Below, piece after piece: positions 1 through 5,240 of a stretch of 7,220 bases of DNA. How positions within the stretch are numbered: position 1 is the stretch's first letter; every line of letters begins with the position of its first letter. The DNA lies in assembly GCA_003158505.1 (NCBI GenBank), contig PMJK01000179.1:582-7801 (forward strand). Reading direction: 5' to 3'. The notes below the pieces were generated by a model. The model searched no databases. It saw only the letters and a list, made by a program, of their open reading frames with translations, and had not been told where the DNA came from. Both the position numbers and the translations under genes were made by a program. The stretch is from Holophagaceae bacterium. GTDB taxonomy: Bacteria; Acidobacteriota; Holophagae; Holophagales; Holophagaceae.

Positions 1-621
1 TTCATGACGGACTTCGCGAAGATATCCCTTGCCACCGACAATGTCCGGCCATCCAAGCAGCCGGAAACCTGGAACATCGGCGGCTTCATCACTGTGTCCG
101 TCGTGCTCGGTGTCGCGATGGTCGCCGAAACGCTCCTGCTCCTGTGTATAGGCTGGTCGCGATTCGGCCTGGCGACCAGCGACAACGCCCTGCATACCTT
201 CAGTTTCCTGATGCTGCTCTACTTTGCGGCATTTTCCGTGGTATCCGCACGGGAGCGCAGCTGGTTCTGGTCGACGCTACCCAGTAGGACCTTCCTGGCC
301 GCCCTGGTGGCGGATGCGCTGGTCGGCACCGCCCTGACCTTCGTGGGCCTGCCGGGACTCAAGGCCCTGCCGTGGTGGCAGACACTCGTTATTTTCGCCT
401 ATGCGATGGTGGCATGCCTGGCCGTGAACGATGCCTTGAAGGTCGCCATGATCCGCTGGCGCGTGCTTAATGCCCTGGCCAAGAAACCGGTCGACGTGGC
501 CCCGCAGATTGCCGAGCGAGCCTACGAGCTGTATGAGCAGGAGGGTCGGCACGATGGCCATGCGGTGGAGGACTGGGCGAAGGCGGAAGGGGAGATCCGG
601 AAGGAGGGACCCCACAAGTAG
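1..621 (+). CDS. Proton-efflux P-type ATPase, C-terminal part (5' end outside window)
   Basis: This is the end of a plasma-membrane H+-ATPase (P-type class IIIA), which uses ATP to export protons. The reading frame is open from base 1, so the ATG at position 4 is an internal Met and not the start. The first residues, around DFAKISLATDNV, match the conserved end of transmembrane helix M6 in this family; Pma1-type pumps have an IAYDNA-like motif there. Four hydrophobic segments follow, at about residues 27-50, 64-82, 97-118 and 124-143 counted from the Met at base 4, and fit M7-M10. The phosphorylation and ATP-binding domains would lie upstream of the window. After the last helix, a soluble tail from about residue 165 contains IAERAYELYEQEGRHDGHAVEDW, which resembles the DUF2934 domain. 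The stop is 42 bases before the polyphosphate kinase gene, so the two are probably co-transcribed. I am confident of the family and less sure of the role of the tail. Confidence 0.88.
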   Translation, partial: FMTDFAKISLATDNVRPSKQPETWNIGGFITVSVVLGVAMVAETLLLLCIGWSRFGLATSDNALHTFSFLMLLYFAAFSVVSARERSWFWSTLPSRTFLAALVADALVGTALTFVGLPGLKALPWWQTLVIFAYAMVACLAVNDALKVAMIRWRVLNALAKKPVDVAPQIAERAYELYEQEGRHDGHAVEDWAKAEGEIRKEGPHK

Positions 622-663
622 TCGGATACGAAAAACTCAGATGGCCCAGTCGAAAGGACGGAG

Positions 664-1527
664 ATGAAAATCAAATCGAAGGATTTCCGTGTTCAGGAGG
701 GCGAGAAGGTCGACCTCGAGCAGTGGCCGACGAGTGTGAAGCCCATCTGCAAGTCGAAGAAGCGGTACCAGGAACTCCTCCAAGAACACGTCGAGGCGCT
801 CGATTCCCTGCAACGCCTTCACTACGCGTCCAATCACTATGCGTTGCTGCTCATCTTCCAGGGGATGGACGCCGCCGGGAAGGACGGCGCCATCGGGCAC
901 GTCCTGTCGGGAATCAATCCCCAGGGTTGTGAGGTCTTCAGTTTCAAACAGCCCAGCGCCGAAGACCTGCAGCATGATTTTCTTTGGCGCACGACCCGCC
1001 GCCTGCCGGAGCGAGGCAGGATCGGCATCTTCAATCGTTCCTACTATGAGGAGGTGCTCATTGTCCGGGTGCATCCGGAGATCCTCCGCGCCCAGGGCCT
1101 TCCAGACGAGTTGCTGGATGAGAAGCGCATCTGGAAGGAGCGCTATCGCTCCATCGTGGATCTGGAGGAGCATCTCCACCGGAATGGCACACGGATCATC
1201 AAGTTCTTTCTCCATCTGTCGAAGGACGAACAGAAAAAGCGCTTCCTTGAGCGGATCGATGAACCCGAGAAGAACTGGAAGTTCAGTCTCGCGGACATTC
1301 AGGAGAGGAGCTACTGGGAGCGTTATATGGCTGCCTATGCGGCCTGCCTGGGCGCCACCAGCACCCGTCACACGCCCTGGTACATCGTCCCCGCCGATGA
1401 TAAGGACAATGCCCGGTTGATCGTTTCCAAAATCACCCTTGATGCGCTTCTCAAACTCAAGGTGGCCTATCCCAAGACCAGTTCAAAACGCCGCGAGGAA
1501 CTGGAATCCATTCGCAAGCAACTCTGA
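664..1527 (+). CDS. ppk2: Polyphosphate kinase 2 family protein (polyphosphate:nucleotide phosphotransferase)
   Basis: PPK2 enzymes transfer phosphate between inorganic polyphosphate and nucleotides in the cytoplasm, usually making ATP or GTP from the mono- or diphosphate. The 287-residue length is normal for a one-domain PPK2. A Walker A loop lies at about residues 66-75 (QGMDAAGKDG, with Lys73). A Walker B-like strand lies at 118-131 (GRIGIFNRSYYEEV), and an Arg/Lys-rich lid around 191-211 includes ERIDEPEKNWKFS. The NRSYYEEVL wording resembles the PPK2 group that accepts AMP as well as ADP (class III, or 'PPK2_rel_1') more than the class I wording DRSWYNR. That subclass call comes from memory of the family and is less certain. 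The ATG at 664 has AAAGGA at 653-658. The gene follows the H+-ATPase by 42 bases, so it could supply ATP from polyphosphate to the pump under stress (inference). Confidence 0.93.
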   Translation: MKIKSKDFRVQEGEKVDLEQWPTSVKPICKSKKRYQELLQEHVEALDSLQRLHYASNHYALLLIFQGMDAAGKDGAIGHVLSGINPQGCEVFSFKQPSAEDLQHDFLWRTTRRLPERGRIGIFNRSYYEEVLIVRVHPEILRAQGLPDELLDEKRIWKERYRSIVDLEEHLHRNGTRIIKFFLHLSKDEQKKRFLERIDEPEKNWKFSLADIQERSYWERYMAAYAACLGATSTRHTPWYIVPADDKDNARLIVSKITLDALLKLKVAYPKTSSKRREELESIRKQL

Positions 1528-1536
1528 AGGCTAAGC

Positions 1537-1605
1537 ATGGTTCAGCACACCATGAAAAGACTCATTGTGTTCGATCTGGATGAGGGCACCCGCCGATCGC
1601 TGTGA
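1537..1605 (+). pseudogene. Remnant of the 5' end of a HAD-family hydrolase gene
   Basis: Nine bases after the ppk2 stop, an ATG at 1537 (or an in-frame ATG at 1552) opens a frame reading MKRLIVFDLDEGTRRSL, then TGA at 1603-1605. MKRLIVFDLDGTL is the typical start of a HAD phosphatase, in which the first Asp of DxDGT is the nucleophile. An extra GAG codon splits DLD from GT. The bases after GGCACCC read as GCC-GA-TCG, as if two bases of a Leu codon and one more base had been lost from an original GTLAES. No further HAD sequence follows in any frame I checked. GAAGG at 1526-1530 would serve as ribosome site for the 1537 start. I read this as a truncated third gene of the ATPase-PPK2 operon. 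A chance 11-residue match is the alternative but seems unlikely. Confidence 0.6.
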
Positions 1606-1623
1606 TGACGAGTCGGAATTCTC

Positions 1624-1677
1624 ACCCAAAGCGGATCCTGTTAAGCATTCGAGACAGATGACCCGGCGTCCTGTTAA
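1624..1677. repeat. Short direct repeat, possible insertion-sequence end
   Basis: Two copies of TCCTGTTAA lie at 1636-1644 and 1669-1677, 33 bases apart. Each is preceded by ACCC and GCG with slightly different spacing. They sit just after the point where the HAD gene is lost. Repeated short motifs of this kind occur at the ends of some insertion sequences, for example the IS21 family. I cannot confirm a family, and no transposase remains. Confidence 0.25.
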
Positions 1678-1829
1678 TGGAGAACTGGACAGCACGATAT
1701 CAAGAGTGTCGGATATGTCAGATGGAAAGCCCTCTTATTTTAATTCGGGGGCCTGATGATTCGGACGGGGTTTGGCCACTTAGAGCGCTATGTCGACTCT
1801 GCTGACAGCTGCTTGGAACCTCTTCTCAA

Positions 1830-1840
1830 GGAATAATTCC
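1830..1840. promoter_or_regulatory. Palindrome GGAA-N3-TTCC, possible activator site (copy 1)
   Basis: GGAATAATTCC is a perfect inverted repeat around a central A. Its centre is 72 bases upstream of the GG of the sigma-54-like site at 1905. That is a reasonable distance for the upstream site of a sigma-54 activator. A related looser element, GGAA-N9-TTCC around an AGAATTCT core, lies just downstream at 1846-1862. The same 8 fixed bases recur twice before the second sigma-54-like site. Confidence 0.35.
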
Positions 1841-1904
1841 CACCTGGAAGAGAATTCTTTCCACTTTCCGTCGAACCCATTATTGGAAAGAAACAATTTA
1901 TGTA

Positions 1905-1921
1905 TTGGCTTCTTACTTGCC
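1905..1921 (+). promoter_or_regulatory. Sigma-54-like promoter for the IPT/TIG gene
   Basis: TTGGCTTCTTACTTGCC has the GG (1907-1908) and GC (1919-1920) dinucleotides separated by exactly 10 bases, as in -24/-12 promoters. The TTGGC and TTGC blocks match the consensus; the bases after TTGGC and the last base do not. Transcription would start near 1931-1932, right at the first hairpin, giving a leader of about 85 bases. I see no good sigma-70 promoter nearby, although a TATAGA lies at 1922-1927. Confidence 0.45.
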
Positions 1922-1931
1922 TATAGATCGT

Positions 1932-1979
1932 GCCTGAGGAGGTCTCAGGCTCCTTCTGGGGCAAGGAGATTCTTGAATC
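1932..1979 (+). promoter_or_regulatory. Three consecutive hairpins in the 5' leader
   Basis: The first has a perfect 7-base stem, GCCTGAG (1932-1938) with CTCAGGC (1944-1950). Its five-base loop overlaps an AGGAGG at 1937-1942. The second pairs CTCCTT (1950-1955) with AAGGAG (1963-1968). The third pairs GATTC (1968-1972) with GAATC (1975-1979). They adjoin each other, with one shared base at each junction, and end 38 bases before the ATG at 2017. There is no T-run, so this is not an intrinsic terminator. It could stabilise the message or regulate translation. Confidence 0.4.
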
Positions 1980-2016
1980 GCGCCCCTTGCAGCGGTTCAC
2001 AGAAAGGAGTTCCACC

Positions 2017-2346
2017 ATGGTCAGACCTTCTCTCCAAGTTGTAGGTTGGGCACTCGTTTGGGCTGGGGCCATGGCATGCCAGGCCGGCAGCCCCACCAAG
2101 GCCAATCCTCCCCAAATAAAATCCGTATCCCCCGACTACGGCATCTGCGGCTGCCTGGTGACCTTGGTAGGGGAGGGGTTCGCGGGTGTTACCCGGGTCC
2201 TCTTCGAGGGCCGCATCGCCAGTTTCAAGGTCAAGAACGACAGGGTGATCCAGGCAATGGTACCTTCCGACTCGGAACCCGGATCCATCACCGTAATCTC
2301 GCCAATGGGCCAAGCCGAATACAAGAACTTCAACGTCGTGCCATGA
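2017..2346 (+). CDS. Small exported protein with one IPT/TIG domain
   Basis: The 109-residue product has an N-terminal hydrophobic segment (residues 7-20) ending in GAMAC at Cys21. It is exported, possibly as a lipoprotein, although AMAC is a weak lipobox. From residue 32 to the end it fits a single immunoglobulin-like IPT/TIG domain. The family signs are PPQIKSVSPDYG, then VTLVGEGF, VTRVLFEGRIASF, a VIQAMVPSD strand and ITVISPMGQ. Such domains form beta-sandwiches that bind partners at the cell surface or in the periplasm and have no catalytic role. Cys44 and Cys46 (ICGC) could form a disulfide. The start is the ATG at 2017, with AAAGGAG at 2003-2009; the frame is open further upstream but without a ribosome site. 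The sigma-54-like site at 1905 is the likely promoter. Being so short and single-domain, it may be an accessory subunit. Confidence 0.75.
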   Translation: MVRPSLQVVGWALVWAGAMACQAGSPTKANPPQIKSVSPDYGICGCLVTLVGEGFAGVTRVLFEGRIASFKVKNDRVIQAMVPSDSEPGSITVISPMGQAEYKNFNVVP

Positions 2347-2544
2347 CCGGCCGGTGGACCGCTCCCAGCTAGGCCTGCTTCACCAATTACAGCTACCCCG
2401 ACCTCGAATCCATCCTTCTGTTTCCATGAGCCTAGGTGGTGCCTGGAGGTCGGCCTGCCGGCCCGGTTCGGCGAATCCTGGGCCCACGACCTGGTAGTGC
2501 TCGCCTGGGGCAGCGTTCTCTCGGGCGCCGCTGACAACCATGCG

Positions 2545-2555
2545 GGAATTTTTCC
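2545..2555. promoter_or_regulatory. Palindrome GGAA-N3-TTCC, possible activator site (copy 2)
   Basis: GGAATTTTTCC is flanked by one more matching G/C pair, giving a 13-base inverted repeat at 2544-2556. Its centre is 83 bases upstream of the GG of the sigma-54-like site at 2631. It shares all 8 fixed bases with the palindromes at 1830 and 2568. Confidence 0.35.
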
Positions 2556-2567
2556 CTTCCACTCAGG

Positions 2568-2578
2568 GGAATCTTTCC
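2568..2578. promoter_or_regulatory. Palindrome GGAA-N3-TTCC, possible activator site (copy 3)
   Basis: GGAATCTTTCC lies 23 bases, about two helical turns, downstream of the copy at 2545, so both would face the same side of the DNA. Paired sites with this spacing are typical for dimeric activators that form higher oligomers. The centre is 60 bases upstream of the GG of the sigma-54-like site. Confidence 0.33.
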
Positions 2579-2630
2579 ATTTTCAGGGTATCAGTTTTAG
2601 TTTAAATATAATAATATAAATATTTACATT

Positions 2631-2647
2631 TTGGCATTTTCTTTGAA
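2631..2647 (+). promoter_or_regulatory. Sigma-54-like promoter for the SPFH gene
   Basis: TTGGCATTTTCTTTGAA has the GG at 2633-2634 and the TTG of the -12 box at the correct spacing. The conserved GC of the -12 box reads GA here, which weakens the case. It has the same TTGGC-N7-TTG framework as the site at 1905. The AT-rich tract just upstream (2594-2630) could be bent by IHF, as is common at such promoters. A competing sigma-70 reading is TTTACA (2623-2628), 17 bases, then AACTAT (2646-2651). Confidence 0.35.
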
Positions 2648-2757
2648 CTATCCCCAAGACCCGAGTGAGTGGTGGTTGGAGCCAGGTGATTAATCGTCAT
2701 CGGGAGGATGGATCGAGTTCGGGTTCATTGAGCGCGTTCAGCGCAAGGAGGAGGATC

Positions 2758-3570
2758 ATGTCGCCGTTCAAGTTCCTGCATCTTCTCTTTGGTGGCATCG
2801 CGGTGGTTTTCCTGACCAACTGCACCACCATTCCGACCGGTCGGGCCGGCATCGAGTGGACCCCGTCTCGCGGAACCATGGAGCGACCTCTGAAAGAAGG
2901 CTTCCACTGGGTTTCGCCCTTCAGCCGAATCTATCAAGTGGATCTGCGTGAGCAGGAGCGGGAGGAGCCGCTGGATGTCCTGGCCAACAATGGCCTCGAC
3001 ATCAAGCTCACGAGTTCAATCCTGTACCAGCCGGTCCCTGATCAGGTGTATCAGCTGACCACGGAAACCGGCCCTGCCTATTATGGAACCTTGATCGCCC
3101 CCTACGTGCGTTCGAGCGCGCGGAAGGTTGTGGGCCGCTATACGCCGGAGGAGATCTATTCCACGAAGCGGGAACAAATCGAGCATGAGATCCGCCAGGA
3201 GGTTGCCCAGAAACTGGAAGGCAAGCATATGCGGGTGAATGCCATTCTGATCCGCGAAGTCCACCTCCCGATGGTGGTCCAGGGCGCCATCCAGACGAAG
3301 CTCCAAGAGGAGCAGAAGGCCCTGGAGATGAAGTACATCCTGGACCGCACGCGCCAGGAGGCGGAGCGCCAGCGCATCGAGGCCGCAGGGATCGCCGACT
3401 TCCAGGCGATCGTGAGCAAGGGACTAACCGACAAACTGCTGGAATGGAAAGGCATTGAAGCCACCGAAAAGCTGGCCCACTCCCCCAACACCAAGGTGAT
3501 CATCGTGGGCTCGAGCAAGAATGGGCTGCCGGTGATCCTGAACACCGCAGGGGTATCGGGGACCCCTTGA
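2758..3570 (+). CDS. SPFH/band-7 (prohibitin-like) lipoprotein
   Basis: The 270-residue product resembles prohibitin and stomatin proteins, which form ring-like scaffolds on membranes and affect protein quality control and membrane organisation. Residues 4-21 are a hydrophobic signal ending in FLTNC. Cys22 is a probable lipidation site, so the protein would be anchored outside the inner membrane or at the outer membrane. The band-7 region spans about residues 25-180, with GRAGIEW, EGFHWVSPFSRIYQVDLREQ and ILIREVHLP as recognisable stretches. Residues 182-215 are rich in Glu, Gln, Arg and Ala and look like a coiled coil. The final part (222-262) is LTDKLLEWKGIEATEKLAHS, then a VIIVGSS strand as in prohibitin-like proteins. 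The ATG at 2758 follows a very strong AAGGAGGAGG at 2745-2754, so the longer open frame from 2665 is not used. Regulation is probably by the sigma-54-like site upstream. I am confident of the family; the cellular role is inferred. Confidence 0.85.
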   Translation: MSPFKFLHLLFGGIAVVFLTNCTTIPTGRAGIEWTPSRGTMERPLKEGFHWVSPFSRIYQVDLREQEREEPLDVLANNGLDIKLTSSILYQPVPDQVYQLTTETGPAYYGTLIAPYVRSSARKVVGRYTPEEIYSTKREQIEHEIRQEVAQKLEGKHMRVNAILIREVHLPMVVQGAIQTKLQEEQKALEMKYILDRTRQEAERQRIEAAGIADFQAIVSKGLTDKLLEWKGIEATEKLAHSPNTKVIIVGSSKNGLPVILNTAGVSGTP

Positions 3571-3627
3571 GCCGAGCATGCGAGAACGAGAGAAGAGGAC
3601 AGCGGTCGACCACGGAGGAGGTGCAGG

Positions 3628-3882
3628 GTGACGCTAGAAGAAACCATCATCGAACTGACAACCCGCACGCCAAGCGGTGGCGGTTTCTGGATCGGGAACC
3701 ATCACTTCACGGTTCGATACTGTGCGGACTGCTGGGAGTGGGAGTATGGGGGCAATGTCTTCTACGACCTGCAGGATCTCGCCGAGGAAATCCTGAGGAG
3801 GGGCGGGGCCAGAACCCGGCCGGCCGGCCCTCACAACGAGCGTGGTTTCGACCCGTTGCAACAGCAGATGGGTCCGGGCTAG
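3628..3882 (+). CDS. Small protein of unknown function with HH and CxxC residues
   Basis: I do not recognise this 84-residue protein. It starts with GTG at 3628 after a strong GGAGGAGG at 3615-3622, and sits 57 bases after the SPFH gene, so it probably shares its transcript. It has no signal peptide or membrane segment. The centre is rich in aromatic residues: WIGNHHFTVRYCADCWEWEYGG at about residues 21-42. His25, His26, Cys32 and Cys35 could bind a metal ion, although one short cluster is weak proof. A helix-like stretch (YDLQDLAEEILRRGG) follows. The last 25 residues are Pro/Gly-rich and look disordered. The strong ribosome site is the main reason to believe it is a gene. Confidence 0.6.
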   Translation: MTLEETIIELTTRTPSGGGFWIGNHHFTVRYCADCWEWEYGGNVFYDLQDLAEEILRRGGARTRPAGPHNERGFDPLQQQMGPG

Positions 3883-3935
3883 CAAGGCCGGTTGAAACCT
3901 CCCCGTGGAGCGCGGGGACCGACTCCATGGGCGTC

Positions 3936-3953
3936 CCCTATAGGCTGATAGGG
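3936..3953. repeat. Small inverted repeat before the next small gene
   Basis: CCCTAT (3936-3941) and ATAGGG (3948-3953) form a perfect 6-base stem with a 6-base loop. It ends 5 bases before the ATG at 3959, so it would hide the AGGG that could act as that gene's ribosome site. A second GC-only stem, CCCCG (3901-3905) with CGGGG (3913-3917), lies just upstream. There is no T-run after either. Confidence 0.3.
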
Positions 3954-3958
3954 CCTCC

Positions 3959-4201
3959 ATGAGCCGTGTTCACGTAAAGCGCCAATCATGCCAATCCGAC
4001 CTCTCGAAGAGAAAAGAGGGTGAACCCATCTCCATGGAAACCACCTGGGAAAGGACCCTCGAGACGGCCAAGAGACTGGAATGGATCGTTCAGGCAAGGC
4101 TCAGGAAGCCCACTCTCACCCCCAAGGAGGCGAGGACGCTCCGGGACATTCTTGATGACGCCAGGACCATCCAGAGCCTGAGGCTGGGAGAGAAACGGTG
4201 A
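3959..4201 (+). CDS. Small helical protein of unknown function
   Basis: I do not recognise this protein of up to 80 residues. It is charged and has no signal peptide. From residue 26 on, it reads as two or three helices: METTWERTLETAKRLEWIV, then LTPKEARTLRDILDDARTIQSL. The first 25 residues look less protein-like, so the ATG at 4034 (55-residue product) is a real alternative; an AGAGGG at 4015-4020 is rather far from it. The ATG at 3959 has only a weak AGGG at 3950-3953. Helix pairs of this kind are found in small regulators and adaptor proteins, but nothing specific can be said. It may be the last gene of the transcript starting at the SPFH gene, since a possible terminator follows. Confidence 0.45.
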   Translation: MSRVHVKRQSCQSDLSKRKEGEPISMETTWERTLETAKRLEWIVQARLRKPTLTPKEARTLRDILDDARTIQSLRLGEKR

Positions 4202-4237
4202 CTAACGCTGGATTTGACCTGGCCCTACGGAAAGGCC

Positions 4238-4274
4238 GCCGACTCGGCCCGGCCACGCTGATCGGCTTTTCTTT
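4238..4274 (+). terminator. Possible intrinsic terminator
   Basis: GCCGA (4238-4242) can pair with TCGGC (4262-4266), which is followed directly by TTTTCTTT. The loop is long (19 bases) and includes a further GGCC pair. The stem is short, so termination may be partial. It is well placed to separate the small genes upstream from the VOC gene at 4317. Confidence 0.35.
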
Positions 4275-4291
4275 GGAAGACGATCCAAGCA

Positions 4292-4305
4292 CTGAGGGCC
4301 CTCAG
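4292..4305. promoter_or_regulatory. Perfect 14-base palindrome overlapping a ribosome site
   Basis: CTGAGGGCCCTCAG equals its own reverse complement. Its right end overlaps the AGGAG at 4304-4308 that serves the VOC gene. A dimeric repressor bound here would block transcription through this point. In RNA the palindrome has no loop, so DNA binding is the more likely use. Confidence 0.35.
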
Positions 4306-4316
4306 GAGCACGCGAG

Positions 4317-5240
4317 ATGATCCATCCCCCCCGCTGGTTTCGCCACTCTTCGGCAATGGCCTTGTTGGGGCTGCTGAGTATGGGCGCGAACGGGCCTATG
4401 GTGGCGGGAGTGCCGACTCGATGGCCGTCGCTGGGTGATCCGAAGCATGTGGAGCATCATCCCGGGAAGATGATATGGGCGGATCTGGTCACGCCCGACC
4501 TCGTGGCGGCCGAGCGCTTCTACGGAGGCCTGTTCGGGTGGACCTTCGAACCCATCCACTCCGCTGCCTTGGTCTACGCGGTGGCTTCCTTTGACGGTCG
4601 CCCGGTGGGCGGCCTGTTGCAGCGGACCCTACCGGTTGGTGAACAGCGCCAACCCGCCTGGCTGACGTATTTCGCGGTGCGCGATGTGGATGCGACTCGG
4701 CGGATCGCGCTCAAGGAGGGCGCCAAGAGCCTGTCGGGACCCACGACCTACGCGGGTCGAGGCCGTCAGGTCGTGCTGGCCGATCCGGAAGGCGCCGTAT
4801 TCGCGGTCCTCGCGTCCAGCACGGGGGACCCCTCCGATTTCCTCGCGGTGCCCGGAGAGTGGATCTGGAGTTCGCTATTGGCGCGGGATCCCGCTCGCGA
4901 TGCGGCCTTTTATCAGAAGCTGTTCGATTATGATGTGTTCGACGTACCGGACGATGACGGCGCGGAGCATATGCTGTTCTCGAGCGATGACTATGCGCGG
5001 GCGAGCGCCAATACGCTGCCAGGAAACCCGTGCCGCCCCCATCCGCACTGGCTCAATTTCGTGCGGGTGACCGATGCCGGGGCTGCGGCGGCCAAGGCGG
5101 TGGCGCTGGGTGGCAGGGTGCTGGTCAAGCCGCACCTCGACCGCCATGGCGGCAAGGCAGCCATCATCGCCGATCCGACGGGGGCCCCGGTCGGCCTGAT
5201 GGAATGGTCAGACAACGACGGGAAGGGGGAGGCCAAATGA
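4317..5240 (+). CDS. Exported two-domain VOC (glyoxalase/bleomycin-resistance-like) protein
   Basis: The 307-residue product begins with a signal-peptide-like segment: basic start, hydrophobic 13-31, probable cleavage near GPMVAG. Two vicinal-oxygen-chelate repeats follow, at about residues 50-168 and 180-297. Each opens with the same pattern: KMIWADLVTPDLVAAERFYGGLFGW, then EWIWSSLLARDPARDAAFYQKLFDY. Each ends with ADPEGAVFAV or ADPTGAPVGLMEW. VOC proteins include glyoxalases, dioxygenases and small-molecule binding proteins. The usual ligand Glu is present at the end of domain 2 (Glu296) but not in domain 1, and the first-strand positions are Trp/Ala rather than His, so a full metal centre is doubtful. 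Binding of a small molecule outside the cytoplasm is possible; the substrate is unknown. The ATG at 4317 has AGGAG 8 bases upstream. The stop overlaps the next start. Confidence 0.82.
   Translation: MIHPPRWFRHSSAMALLGLLSMGANGPMVAGVPTRWPSLGDPKHVEHHPGKMIWADLVTPDLVAAERFYGGLFGWTFEPIHSAALVYAVASFDGRPVGGLLQRTLPVGEQRQPAWLTYFAVRDVDATRRIALKEGAKSLSGPTTYAGRGRQVVLADPEGAVFAVLASSTGDPSDFLAVPGEWIWSSLLARDPARDAAFYQKLFDYDVFDVPDDDGAEHMLFSSDDYARASANTLPGNPCRPHPHWLNFVRVTDAGAAAAKAVALGGRVLVKPHLDRHGGKAAIIADPTGAPVGLMEWSDNDGKGEAK

Larger units (their letters stand above)
1606..2016. other. Gene-free stretch: possible insertion scar, then regulatory region
   Basis: I find no convincing gene here. The small open frames, such as the one spanning 1565-1756, have no ribosome site and no protein-like composition. 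The left part, about 1606-1700, has short direct repeats and begins where the HAD remnant breaks off. The right part, about 1830-1930, is richer in A and T than its surroundings. It carries a palindrome, a sigma-54-like promoter and a series of hairpins, all pointing toward the gene at 2017. Confidence 0.5.
2347..2757. other. Gene-free stretch with AT-rich promoter region
   Basis: No credible gene is seen. The first part (2347-2540) is GC-rich and shows no hairpin with a T-run after the preceding gene. One forward frame across about 2420-2560 reads rather protein-like (around FGESWAHDLVVLAWGS) but has no start, ribosome site or recognisable family, so I do not call it. The second part (2544-2650) holds two GGAA-N3-TTCC palindromes and a tract with one G or C in the 30 bases from 2601 to 2630. 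It ends in a sigma-54-like site. The last 100 bases look like an untranslated leader. Confidence 0.5.

Noticed and set aside
637..1371. Long minus-strand open frame opposite ppk2
   Set aside because: It lies entirely against a clear PPK2 gene, reads like a reverse-strand shadow, and has no recognisable domain.
1565..1756. Plus-strand 63-residue frame after ppk2
   Set aside because: No ribosome site, no recognisable domain, and it overlaps the HAD remnant in a different frame.
1930..2016. Upstream in-frame extension of the IPT/TIG gene
   Set aside because: It would run through the hairpins and would put 29 polar residues before a proper signal peptide; the ATG at 2017 has a good ribosome site.
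2346..2355. ACCGGCCGGT palindrome at the IPT/TIG stop codon
   Set aside because: Short GC palindromes are common in GC-rich DNA, there is no T-run, and nothing else supports a function.
4262..4278. Third sigma-54-like site, TCGGC then TTTGGAA, before the VOC gene
   Set aside because: The -24 box lacks the T of TTGGC, the -12 box is shifted by one base and reads TGGA, and the T-run is better explained as part of a terminator.
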